Assembly (NCBI RefSeq): GCF_026151165.2
Contig: NZ_CP117849.1
Location: forward strand, 3,224,001 to 3,288,000
Direction of reading: 5' to 3'
Length of the DNA: 64,000 bases
Source of the DNA: Cryobacterium sp. SO2
GTDB taxonomy: Bacteria > Actinomycetota > Actinomycetes > Actinomycetales > Microbacteriaceae
Each line of letters starts with the position of its first letter. Within the stretch, counting starts at the first letter, position 1. Under the pieces are notes generated by a model that was not told where the DNA came from, did not search any database, and was given only the letters and a program-made list of their open reading frames with translations. Made by a program: the position numbers and the translations under genes. Shown one piece after another: positions 33,125-41,463 of the stretch.

Positions 33125-34315
33125 ATGGAACGCGCCGAGCTCGTGGAGCTGCTCTCACCCGAAGGCCTGCGCCTGCTGGACTCCCTGCCCGCCTACGAGG
33201 CCGGCGCCGACGTCGTGCGCACGGTGAGTGCGCTGCGAAAGGCCGGGCACTCCCCCGCACTTGTCAACGCGGTGCTGTACCAGTCCCGGTTGCGGGCCAA
33301 GGCCAGCCTCAAGTTCGGTGATTTCGCCGACCGGATGCTGTTCACCGAGGCCGGTCTCGAGCAGGCCACCCGGCTGCGGGTGGCGGCGTTGCACGCCGGA
33401 CGGTTCGTGGCGGCCGGGCTCAGCCGGGTCGCCGACGTGGGCTGCGGCATCGGCGGGGACGCCATGGCCATGGCCGCGATGGACCTGGCCGTGACCGCGA
33501 TCGATGTCGACGAGGTGACGGCCACCGTCGCCAGTTTCAACCTGGCGCCGTTCCCCGGCTCGTCGGTGCGCTGCGCCGACTCGGCCGACGTCGACCCGTC
33601 GGAGTTCGACGCGCTCTGGTTCGATCCGGCCCGGCGCACGGCCGGGCACGGCAACACCAGCCGGCTCACCCGTCCGGAGGACTACTCGCCCAACCTCGAC
33701 GACGTCTTCGCGTTGGCCGAGCGGATGCCCATCGGCGTCAAGCTCGGCCCCGGCCACGACCGAGATCAGATCCCGGAGACCGCCGAGGCGCAGTGGGTGT
33801 CGGTGGAGGGCAAGCTCGTGGAGATGGGGCTGTGGTTCGGCGCGCTCGCACGCCCCGGCATCCGTCGGGCGGCGCTGCTGCTCGGTAAAGAGGGCGTCGT
33901 CGCGGAACTCACCGCCCCGGCCGACAGCGAAGACGTCGGTGTGGGCGAGCTCGGCGAGTACGTCTACGAGCCCGACGGAGCCGTCATCCGCGCCCGCCTG
34001 ATCGGCGATCTGGCCAGGTCGATGGACGCGCTGATGCTCAGCGAGGGTCTCGCCTACCTCACCAGCGCCACCCTCACCGAAACCCCGTTCGCCACGGCGT
34101 TCCGGGTGCTCGAGGTGCTGCCCACCGACGAGAAGAAGTTGCGCCTGGCCCTCGCCGAACGCAAGATCGGCACGCTGGAGATCAAGAAGCGCGGCGTGGA
34201 CGTGGATCCGGCCACCCTGCGCACCCGGTTGAAGCTCAAGGGCCCGAACTCCGGCACCCTCGTGATGACCCGCGCGGCCGGGCACAAGGTGGCTCTCCTG
34301 GTGGAACGGGTCTGA
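33125..34315 (+). CDS. SAM-dependent methyltransferase with THUMP-like domain
   Basis: A 396-aa protein. It has an N-terminal helical region (1-95), a class I methyltransferase core with the SAM-binding motif VADVGCGIGGDAMAMAAM near 102-118 and acidic VTAIDVDEV, then DALWFDPARRT in the catalytic-motif position. The C-terminal third has the ending SGTLVMTRAAGHKVALLVERV typical of actinobacterial THUMP-like proteins. The substrate, probably RNA, is not known. It is divergent from groES with 145 bp between start codons. Confidence 0.82.
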   Translation: MERAELVELLSPEGLRLLDSLPAYEAGADVVRTVSALRKAGHSPALVNAVLYQSRLRAKASLKFGDFADRMLFTEAGLEQATRLRVAALHAGRFVAAGLSRVADVGCGIGGDAMAMAAMDLAVTAIDVDEVTATVASFNLAPFPGSSVRCADSADVDPSEFDALWFDPARRTAGHGNTSRLTRPEDYSPNLDDVFALAERMPIGVKLGPGHDRDQIPETAEAQWVSVEGKLVEMGLWFGALARPGIRRAALLLGKEGVVAELTAPADSEDVGVGELGEYVYEPDGAVIRARLIGDLARSMDALMLSEGLAYLTSATLTETPFATAFRVLEVLPTDEKKLRLALAERKIGTLEIKKRGVDVDPATLRTRLKLKGPNSGTLVMTRAAGHKVALLVERV

Positions 34316-34322
34316 GCCGGGC

Positions 34323-34766
34323 TCAGCCGTAGTAGGCGGGCAGCATCTGTGTGATCACGACGAACCACACACCGGCCATCAGGATGCCGACGATGCCGCT
34401 GCCCAGGCCGAGGATCCACAGTGCGCCCGACCGGCTCTCGACGAACCGGGCGACGAGGGCCAGGATCACGGCGGCCACACTCAGCGGTGCACCCCAGATG
34501 ACGAAGATGCCGGCCAGCACGCCGAGCGCCCCGCAGACGACGGCCGCGATGCTCAGTCCCCGGCGGGCGGCGTGGGTCTGGATCTCGGCTGTCGTGTAGA
34601 CATACGGCACCCACTCGGTGGGCGCGGTGACCGTGGACTCGTACGCCAGTTCGCCCGCGACCGGCGGCCGGGTGAGGCCGCCGGACGCGCCCAGGGCCTG
34701 TGCCTGGTCGCGGGCGCGCGCCTCTGCGCGGGTCTGGGCCGGCGCCTCGGCGTCAGGACTGGGCAT
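34323..34766 (-). CDS. Small DUF4190-like membrane protein
   Basis: A 147-aa protein. An Ala/Arg/Gln-rich N-terminal tail (1-70) is followed by two or three hydrophobic segments separated by the basic/polar turn VARFVESRSG, resembling DUF4190 proteins of actinobacteria. It ends with an aromatic tail PAYYG. It converges with the methyltransferase (7 nt between stops). It is the last of three similar genes in a row; no function is known. Confidence 0.72.
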   Translation of the reverse strand: MPSPDAEAPAQTRAEARARDQAQALGASGGLTRPPVAGELAYESTVTAPTEWVPYVYTTAEIQTHAARRGLSIAAVVCGALGVLAGIFVIWGAPLSVAAVILALVARFVESRSGALWILGLGSGIVGILMAGVWFVVITQMLPAYYG

Positions 34767-34785
34767 GGGTGATCTTTCGGGCAGG

Positions 34786-35409
34786 TCAGTAGTTGTAGTT
34801 GTAGTTGTACCCGTTCATCGGCACGGTGGCGAAAAACAGGGACCACAGCAGGATACTCAACAGGGCCAGTCCGATGCCCACGAAACCGGTGATGAGGCCG
34901 GTGAGCCAGAAGCCGCGCGCGCCCGGCTCCCGGGTGCGGCCGAGGAATCCGAGCACCACGGCGGCGGCCGGCAGGATCAGGGCGAGGATGCCGCCGAAGA
35001 TCGGCAGGAATCCCACGGGGGTTCCCAGGATGCCGATCACACCGGCGACCATCGAGAGGATGCTGAGCAGCGGCTGTTTGGTGCCGGAATACGACGGCGG
35101 AGCTCCGTGACCGGGCGGCGGGCTGCCGTAGGGCGGTGGCGGCGGCCCGTAGCCGGTCGCCGGCCCACGGGCGGGCGGCGGGGTCGACGGGCCGGGCGGC
35201 GGCGGGACGGGTCCCCGCGGCGGCTCGGCGGGCGCGCCGCTTGCGCCGGCGGGCGGTCCGGTGGGCGGGCCTGCGGGCGGATCGCCCGCCGCGCTCGACT
35301 GCGGGAAGTCCGGCACCTGAGGCACGTCGGGCACCTGAGGCACGTCCGGCACCTGGGGCACCTCCGGGACGTGCGGGACAGCCGGGTCTGGTGTGTTCGG
35401 GTCAGTCAT
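34786..35409 (-). CDS. Proline-rich DUF4190-like membrane protein
   Basis: A 207-aa protein. The N-terminal 110 residues are strongly Pro-rich, with three VPQVPD-type hexapeptide repeats (about 16-34), then GPP/GAP runs and PPPPPYGSPPPG. Two or three hydrophobic segments follow, separated by the GFLGRTREPGARGF turn. The protein ends NGYNYNYNY. The N-terminus MTDPN is shared with the next gene upstream, which suggests tandem duplication. The ATG at 35409 has AAGGGAACG upstream. Confidence 0.78.
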   Translation of the reverse strand: MTDPNTPDPAVPHVPEVPQVPDVPQVPDVPQVPDFPQSSAAGDPPAGPPTGPPAGASGAPAEPPRGPVPPPPGPSTPPPARGPATGYGPPPPPYGSPPPGHGAPPSYSGTKQPLLSILSMVAGVIGILGTPVGFLPIFGGILALILPAAAVVLGFLGRTREPGARGFWLTGLITGFVGIGLALLSILLWSLFFATVPMNGYNYNYNY

Positions 35410-35492
35410 GATTGATCGTTCCCTTCCTGTCGACGCCTGGGCGTCGCCGGCCGGTCCCCGTCCCGGCCGATGGCCGCTCCGGTCCAGCCGGC

Positions 35493-35891
35493 CTAATAGG
35501 TGGTGTAGCTGCCGCTGTTGATGGCCGCGATCCACGCGAGGATGATGACGATGAAGAAGATGATCCCGGAGATCAGGCCGACGTAGCCGAGCACGAGTCC
35601 GGCGATCGCCAGGCCGCGGCCCTTCTCACCGGTCTTCTTGATCTGGCTGAGCGCAATGTGGCCGCAGATGATCGCAGCGAGTGAAACGAAGAACGCGCTG
35701 ACCAGGGAAATGATCGCGAGGACGTTGTACTTGTCTGCCGCGGACGGCGCACCGTAGCCCTGGCTGGAGTAGGCCGCGGGGGCGGCCGGCGCAGCGCCGT
35801 AGGCGGGCGCGGCCGGCGGGGCGTATGCCGGCGGCGGGGTGGGCTGGTTGTCGGACGGCGGGTTCACCGGGGGCTGGTTCGGGTCGGTCAT
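35493..35891 (-). CDS. Proline-rich DUF4190 domain membrane protein
   Basis: A 132-aa protein starting MTDPNQPPVNPP, with a Pro/Ala/Tyr-rich tail (1-50) and two helices around the DUF4190 hallmark GHIALSQIKKTGEKGRGLAIAGLVLGY. The C-terminus SGSYTTY is again aromatic. AAGGAG stands 9 nt before the ATG. It is first of the three-gene minus-strand set. The DUF4190 match is clearest in this copy; the role is unknown. Confidence 0.85.
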   Translation of the reverse strand: MTDPNQPPVNPPSDNQPTPPPAYAPPAAPAYGAAPAAPAAYSSQGYGAPSAADKYNVLAIISLVSAFFVSLAAIICGHIALSQIKKTGEKGRGLAIAGLVLGYVGLISGIIFFIVIILAWIAAINSGSYTTY

Positions 35892-36059
35892 GTCGAAAGA
35901 CTCCTTCGAATTGGTGCAGCGTAGGGCAGCGCTCGACGTTGGGTTCAGCGGTGCCATAGTGGCACCCACGCCGCGGGGGTGTCAACGTGTTGCCACAGCA
36001 TGCAACCCCCGCGCCCAGAGTATCGCGTCCGGGAGGGAAACGCTCGATGAGACCGGTTT

Positions 36060-37696
<1,637 letters not shown>

Positions 37697-37697
<1 letters not shown>

Positions 37698-38332
37698 CAA
37701 CTCACCCGCTTGGGGCCGTTTTTGGACACCGTCACGTCGGGCGAGCGCAGATAGAGGGCGTCGTCGGCGGCGAACGGGTGGCCGGCCGCGAACGTGAACT
37801 CGGCCACCATCCCCAGGTCACCGGCCGAGATCGTGGCGGCGTCGAGGCGGGGCAGGCCGGCGTGCACGAAGTCGGCCTCGAGGAGCTCGGCCGGTTTGGC
37901 GAGGGCAGGAGAGCCGATGCGCACCGGCAGTCCCGCGGCATCCGCCCCGCTGTAGGCCGACCAGTAGACCTCGCGGCGGCGGGCGTCGGTGACCACGAGC
38001 AGCGGGCCGGTGTGGCCGGTGCGGTAGTGGCCGTAGGCGATGGCGTCGTGGCTGATCACGGGAACGAGGGGGCGGTCGATGCCGAGCGCGAAGACCCTGG
38101 CGGCGGCGATGCCGACGCGGAGCCCCGTGAACGGGCCGGGGCCCATGCCGCCGACCACGCCGGAGAGCGCGGAGACCGGGACGGCGGCTTCGGTGAGGCA
38201 CTCCTGGATGAGCCGGCCGACCACCTCGGCGTGCCGCATGGTGTCGGCGACGCCGCGTTCGGCGATCACGCCGTTGGCCAGGTCGACGACGGCGACGCTG
38301 GTGCCGGCGGAGGTATCAATGGCGAGGAGCAC
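37697..38332 (-). CDS. tsaB: tRNA t6A biosynthesis protein TsaB
   Basis: A 211-aa ASKHA-fold partner of TsaD. It has the N-terminal phosphate loop LLAIDTSAGTSVAVVD, HAEVVGRLIQECL and the characteristic GVVGGMGPGPFTGLRVGIAAARVFA. It is translationally coupled to rimI-tsaD. The GTG at 38332 is preceded by TAGGCT ending 6 nt upstream and no Shine-Dalgarno, so a leaderless promoter probably drives tsaB-tsaD. Palindrome A copy 1 and a TSUP gene separate it from tsaE. Confidence 0.94.
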
Positions 38333-38338
38333 GCATCC

Positions 38339-38344
38339 AGCCTA
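38339..38344 (-). promoter_or_regulatory. Candidate leaderless -10 of tsaB
   Basis: TAGGCT (minus strand), 6 nt, then GTG. It is placed between the palindrome at 38372-38439 and the gene, so tsaB-tsaD would not need read-through from tsaE. Confidence 0.5.
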
Positions 38345-38371
38345 TGCGGCCCGGGACCGCACGCCCGCCGG

Positions 38372-38439
38372 CAACTGTTCCCGCAGCGGACAAATGGTCC
38401 CGGCACATTGGGCGCAATTGTCCGCACGGGGAACAGTTG
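38372..38439. repeat. Dispersed palindrome family A, copy 1
   Basis: A 68-bp imperfect palindrome. The outer arms CAACTGTTCC/GGAACAGTTG are exact, and the inner arms are built on CGGACAA/TTGTCCG. It shares words with three other copies at 44.9, 61.7 and 62.8 kb. It lies 19 nt beyond the TSUP stop codon. Confidence 0.85.
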
Positions 38440-38458
38440 GCCGCGTGGGCCGGACCGG

Positions 38459-39247
38459 TCAGGCGCGCTGGGTGCGGATGGCCTTCACGGTGAGCTGCGC
38501 GGCGGCGAGCAGGAGGAGCACGGCGAAGAGGATGCTGGACAGGCGCGGCGGGATCAGCAGCGCGAGGGCGACCCCCGGCACCGCCGCCAGCGTGGCGGCC
38601 ACGCCCACCACGAGGCCGGCGGGCAGGTCGACGAGCCTGGCACGCAGATTGGCGATGGTGCCGACGATGCTCGTGGGCACCAGCACCAGCAGCGAGGTGC
38701 CCTTGGCGATGAGGTCGCTCACGCCGAACACTGCCACGAGTGCCGGCACCGCGATCACTCCCCCGCCGATGCCGAACAGGCCCGAGGCGACGCCCATCGC
38801 GAGCCCCAGGGCGAGGTAGCCGAGCACCACGACCCAGCTCAGTTCGAGGGCGGCGCCGCGCTCCGGCTCCACGATGACCATGCGAATGGCCACCACGACC
38901 AGCAGAGCGATGAACAGCCAGCGCAGCCAGAACAGCGGGATGCGTTGCAGCAGGTTGCTGCCGATCACCGACCCCACTACGGCGCCGGCGGCGATGATCG
39001 CGCCGGCGACGAGGTCGATGTGGCCGTTGGCCAGGTAGGTGAGCGACCCCACGATCGAGGTGGGCACGATCGCCGCGAGCGAGGTGGTGGCGGCCTGCCT
39101 CTGGTTCATGCGCACCAGGGAGATCAGCAGCGGCACCATCACGATGCCGCCGCCCACGCCGAAGATGCCCGAGAGCAGTCCGCCGACCAGTCCGGTGACG
39201 ACGAGGGCGATCCAGTATCTCGCGCCGGTGGGGCGCGGGGCGCTCAT
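38459..39247 (-). CDS. TSUP (TauE/SafE) family permease
   Basis: A 262-aa membrane protein with eight helices arranged as two repeats, each carrying the family motif: SGIFGVGGGIVMVP near 25-38 and SGLFGIGGGVIAVP near 160-173. TSUP proteins export or import sulfonates, sulfite or organic anions; the substrate here is unknown. The start overlaps tsaE (ATGA), so it shares that transcript. It interrupts the usual tsaE-tsaB neighbourhood, and a dispersed palindrome follows it. Confidence 0.88.
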   Translation of the reverse strand: MSAPRPTGARYWIALVVTGLVGGLLSGIFGVGGGIVMVPLLISLVRMNQRQAATTSLAAIVPTSIVGSLTYLANGHIDLVAGAIIAAGAVVGSVIGSNLLQRIPLFWLRWLFIALLVVVAIRMVIVEPERGAALELSWVVVLGYLALGLAMGVASGLFGIGGGVIAVPALVAVFGVSDLIAKGTSLLVLVPTSIVGTIANLRARLVDLPAGLVVGVAATLAAVPGVALALLIPPRLSSILFAVLLLLAAAQLTVKAIRTQRA

Positions 39248-39795
39248 GCGGGCACCGGCGCATCCGGCGTGCCGGGGTAGGCCAGACCGAGACCGGCCTG
39301 CCAGCGCGGGCCGTGGCCGGTCACCGTGACGGTGCGCGGCTCCGGCAGGTCCAGGGCCACGGATTCGTCGGCATCGGTGCCGTCCTCCCCGGCGCCCGGC
39401 TGGGCCTCGGACGACCCGAGGGGGCGCTCGATCTCCACGTCGAGCCAGGACTCGGTGATGCCCTCGAGGAGGCCGCGGCCCCATTCGACCACCACGATGG
39501 AGCGGGCGAAGTCGATGTCGAGGTCGTCGAGTTCCAGGGCGCTGCTCAGCCTGTATGCATCCACGTGCACCAGCGGCGGCCCGCCGACGGTGCTCGGATG
39601 CGTGCGGGCGAGCACGAAGGTGGGGCTGGTGACGGCGCCGCGCACCCGCAAGCCCTCGCCGAGTCCGCGAGTGAACGTGGTCTTGCCGGCGCCGAGCGGG
39701 CCGGTGAGCACCATCAGGTCGCCGGCACGCAGCAACCCGGCCAGCTCCTGGCCGAAAGCGTGCATGGACTCGGGGTCTGGAATGATCCGGCGCAT
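39244..39795 (-). CDS. tsaE: tRNA t6A biosynthesis ATPase TsaE
   Basis: A 183-aa P-loop ATPase that assists TsaB-TsaD. Walker A GPLGAGKTTFTRGLGEGL (near 33-50), then VTSPTFVLAR and the VHVDAYRL motif match the family. The C-terminal 50 residues, an acidic stretch then VTVTGHGPRW, extend beyond the minimal enzyme. It starts 6 nt after the alr stop and is followed with overlap by the TSUP permease. Confidence 0.93.
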   Translation of the reverse strand: MRRIIPDPESMHAFGQELAGLLRAGDLMVLTGPLGAGKTTFTRGLGEGLRVRGAVTSPTFVLARTHPSTVGGPPLVHVDAYRLSSALELDDLDIDFARSIVVVEWGRGLLEGITESWLDVEIERPLGSSEAQPGAGEDGTDADESVALDLPEPRTVTVTGHGPRWQAGLGLAYPGTPDAPVPA

Positions 39796-39801
39796 CGAGG
39801 G

Positions 39802-40950
39802 CTACTGTTCGTCGACGGGGACGGCTGCGTCCGCCGCGGCGGCCAGGTATCGTCTGGGCACGCGGGCGCCGACGCGGGTGATGATGTCGTAATTGATGGT
39901 GCCCGCCGCCGCGCCCCACTCCGCGGCCGTGGGCGCGCCGGTCGCTGCGTCGCCGAACAACACCACGACGTCGCCGACGGCGATGGGAGCCGTGCCCACG
40001 TCAACGAGGAACTGGTCCATCGCGACCCGGCCCACGACGGGGTACTGCACCCCGTTGATGGCCACCCGCGCGGCGTTCATCGCCTGCCGAGGCACACCGT
40101 CGGCGTAGCCGAGCGGCACCAGGGCCAGGGTGGTGTCCGCGCTCGCGCGCCAGAGGTAGTCGTAGGAGACGCCGGCGCCGGCGGCGACCCGGCGCACTGC
40201 GGCGACCCGGCCGCGCAGGGTCATGGCCGCCGTGAGGCCCAATGCCTGCGAATCGGCGTCGGCGAACGGGGACTGCCCGTAGATGCCGATCCCCAACCGC
40301 ACCATCGAATAGCGGGCGGCCGGCAGCCGCAGGGCAGCGGCCGTCGAGGCGAGGTGGACTAGGTCGACGGTGAGACCCGCGGCGGCCGCGGCGGCCAGGC
40401 CGCGGTCGAAGCTCTCGATGGCGGCGAGGTCGTCGTCCGGCGAGGTGTTGGCCAGGTGGCTGAACAGGCCGCGCACCCGCAGCCGGCCGACCCGTTCGAA
40501 CGCGGCGGCGAGCGCCATCACTTCGGCCCAGTCCGCCTCGTCGACTCCGTTGCGGTTGAGGCCGGTCTCGAGTTTGATCTGCACGGATGCGGTGCGGCCG
40601 AGCACGCTCGCGGCATCCGCGGCCTGGCGCACCTGCGCGGCGGAGGACAAGCCGAGGTCGATGTCGGCGTCGATGGCGGCGGCGAAGTCGGCGTCAGGGC
40701 CGTGCAGCCAGGCCAGCAGGGGCGCGTCGATGCCGGCGGCGCGCAGGGCCAGGGCCTCGTCGATGTCGGCGACGCCGAGCCAGTCGGCGCCGCCGGCGAG
40801 GGCCGCGGCGGCCACCTGGGCGGCACCATGGCCGTACCCGTTGGCCTTGACGACGGCCATGGTGTGCCGGGTGCCGATCAGCCGGCGCAGGTGCGCCACA
40901 TTGGCCTGCACGGCGCCGAGGTCGATGACGGCCTCGCGGAAGTCGGTCAT
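39802..40950 (-). CDS. alr: Alanine racemase
   Basis: A 382-aa PLP enzyme that makes D-alanine for peptidoglycan. K35 in VVKANGYGHG forms the Schiff base, and the C-terminal catalytic Tyr is in AGVSYDYLWRA. The substrate loop VVGRVAMDQFLVDVG and the HLANTSPDD barrel motif are also present. The start overlaps acpS by 4 bp. Order acpS-alr-tsaE suggests one transcript serving wall, acyl-carrier and tRNA functions. Confidence 0.95.
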   Translation of the reverse strand: MTDFREAVIDLGAVQANVAHLRRLIGTRHTMAVVKANGYGHGAAQVAAAALAGGADWLGVADIDEALALRAAGIDAPLLAWLHGPDADFAAAIDADIDLGLSSAAQVRQAADAASVLGRTASVQIKLETGLNRNGVDEADWAEVMALAAAFERVGRLRVRGLFSHLANTSPDDDLAAIESFDRGLAAAAAAGLTVDLVHLASTAAALRLPAARYSMVRLGIGIYGQSPFADADSQALGLTAAMTLRGRVAAVRRVAAGAGVSYDYLWRASADTTLALVPLGYADGVPRQAMNAARVAINGVQYPVVGRVAMDQFLVDVGTAPIAVGDVVVLFGDAATGAPTAAEWGAAAGTINYDIITRVGARVPRRYLAAAADAAVPVDEQ

Positions 40951-41303
40951 GAGTCTCCCTCCATCACCACGAACGCGCAGGCCACCCCGGCGTCGTGGGT
41001 GAGGCTCAGATGCACACTCGTGACGCCTCGGGCAGCGACGGCGGCCTGCACCACACCGGTGAGGGCGAACGACGGGTTGCCGTGCAAGTCTGACACCACT
41101 TCCATTTCCTGCCAGCTCGCGCCCACGCTGTCGCCGAGCGCCTTGATCAGGGCTTCCTTCGCGGCGAACCGCGCGGCCAGGGAGTGAGGCGGCAGGGCGC
41201 GCTCTGCGGGTGCGAACAGGCGCTGCACGAGCCCCGGCGTGCGGGCCACCTGCCGGTCGAAGCGTGCCAGGTCGACGATGTCGACGCCGATGCCCTTGAT
41301 CAT
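40947..41303 (-). CDS. acpS: Holo-[acyl-carrier-protein] synthase
   Basis: A 118-aa enzyme that transfers the 4'-phosphopantetheine arm of CoA to ACP. The Mg2+-binding residues are intact: D8 in GVDIVDL and the Glu of RFAAKEALIKAL. The HLSLTHD strand is also typical. It lies upstream of alr with an ATGA overlap. The upstream 148 bp to the end of glmS contain tandem repeats and no convincing promoter. Confidence 0.94.
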   Translation of the reverse strand: MIKGIGVDIVDLARFDRQVARTPGLVQRLFAPAERALPPHSLAARFAAKEALIKALGDSVGASWQEMEVVSDLHGNPSFALTGVVQAAVAARGVTSVHLSLTHDAGVACAFVVMEGDS

Positions 41304-41320
41304 GGTGTGCTCAATCCCCG

Positions 41321-41350
41321 TGTGCCGGTGTCAGCTGTGCCGGTGTCAGC
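41321..41350. repeat. 15-bp exact tandem repeat
   Basis: TGTGCCGGTGTCAGC occurs twice head to tail (41321-41335, 41336-41350), upstream of acpS. A GCCCAG/CTGGGC-flanked inverted repeat rich in GAGGCGGC units follows (about 41355-41414) and may terminate glmS transcription. Confidence 0.85.
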
Positions 41351-41428
41351 GAGATGCCCAGACGCCACGACGCATCGCGTGAGGCGGTGCGGCGAGGCGG
41401 CGAGGCGGCCTGGGCATCCGTGCTGCTT

Positions 41429-41463
41429 TATTCGACCGTGTACTCGACCGTTTACTCGACCGT
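41429..41463. repeat. Short tandem duplication spanning the glmS stop codon
   Basis: Three near-identical 11-13-bp units (core TCGACCGT) cover the last codons of glmS and 23 nt beyond. Read on the minus strand, Thr-Val-Glu-stop is followed in frame by Thr-Val-Glu-Tyr-Thr-Val-Glu-stop. Confidence 0.85.

Noticed and set aside
34786..35409. A CRISPR-like or direct-repeat array suggested by short periodic repeats
   Set aside because: The periodicity is coding: VPQVPD hexapeptides inside a proline-rich protein. No repeat-spacer array was seen anywhere.
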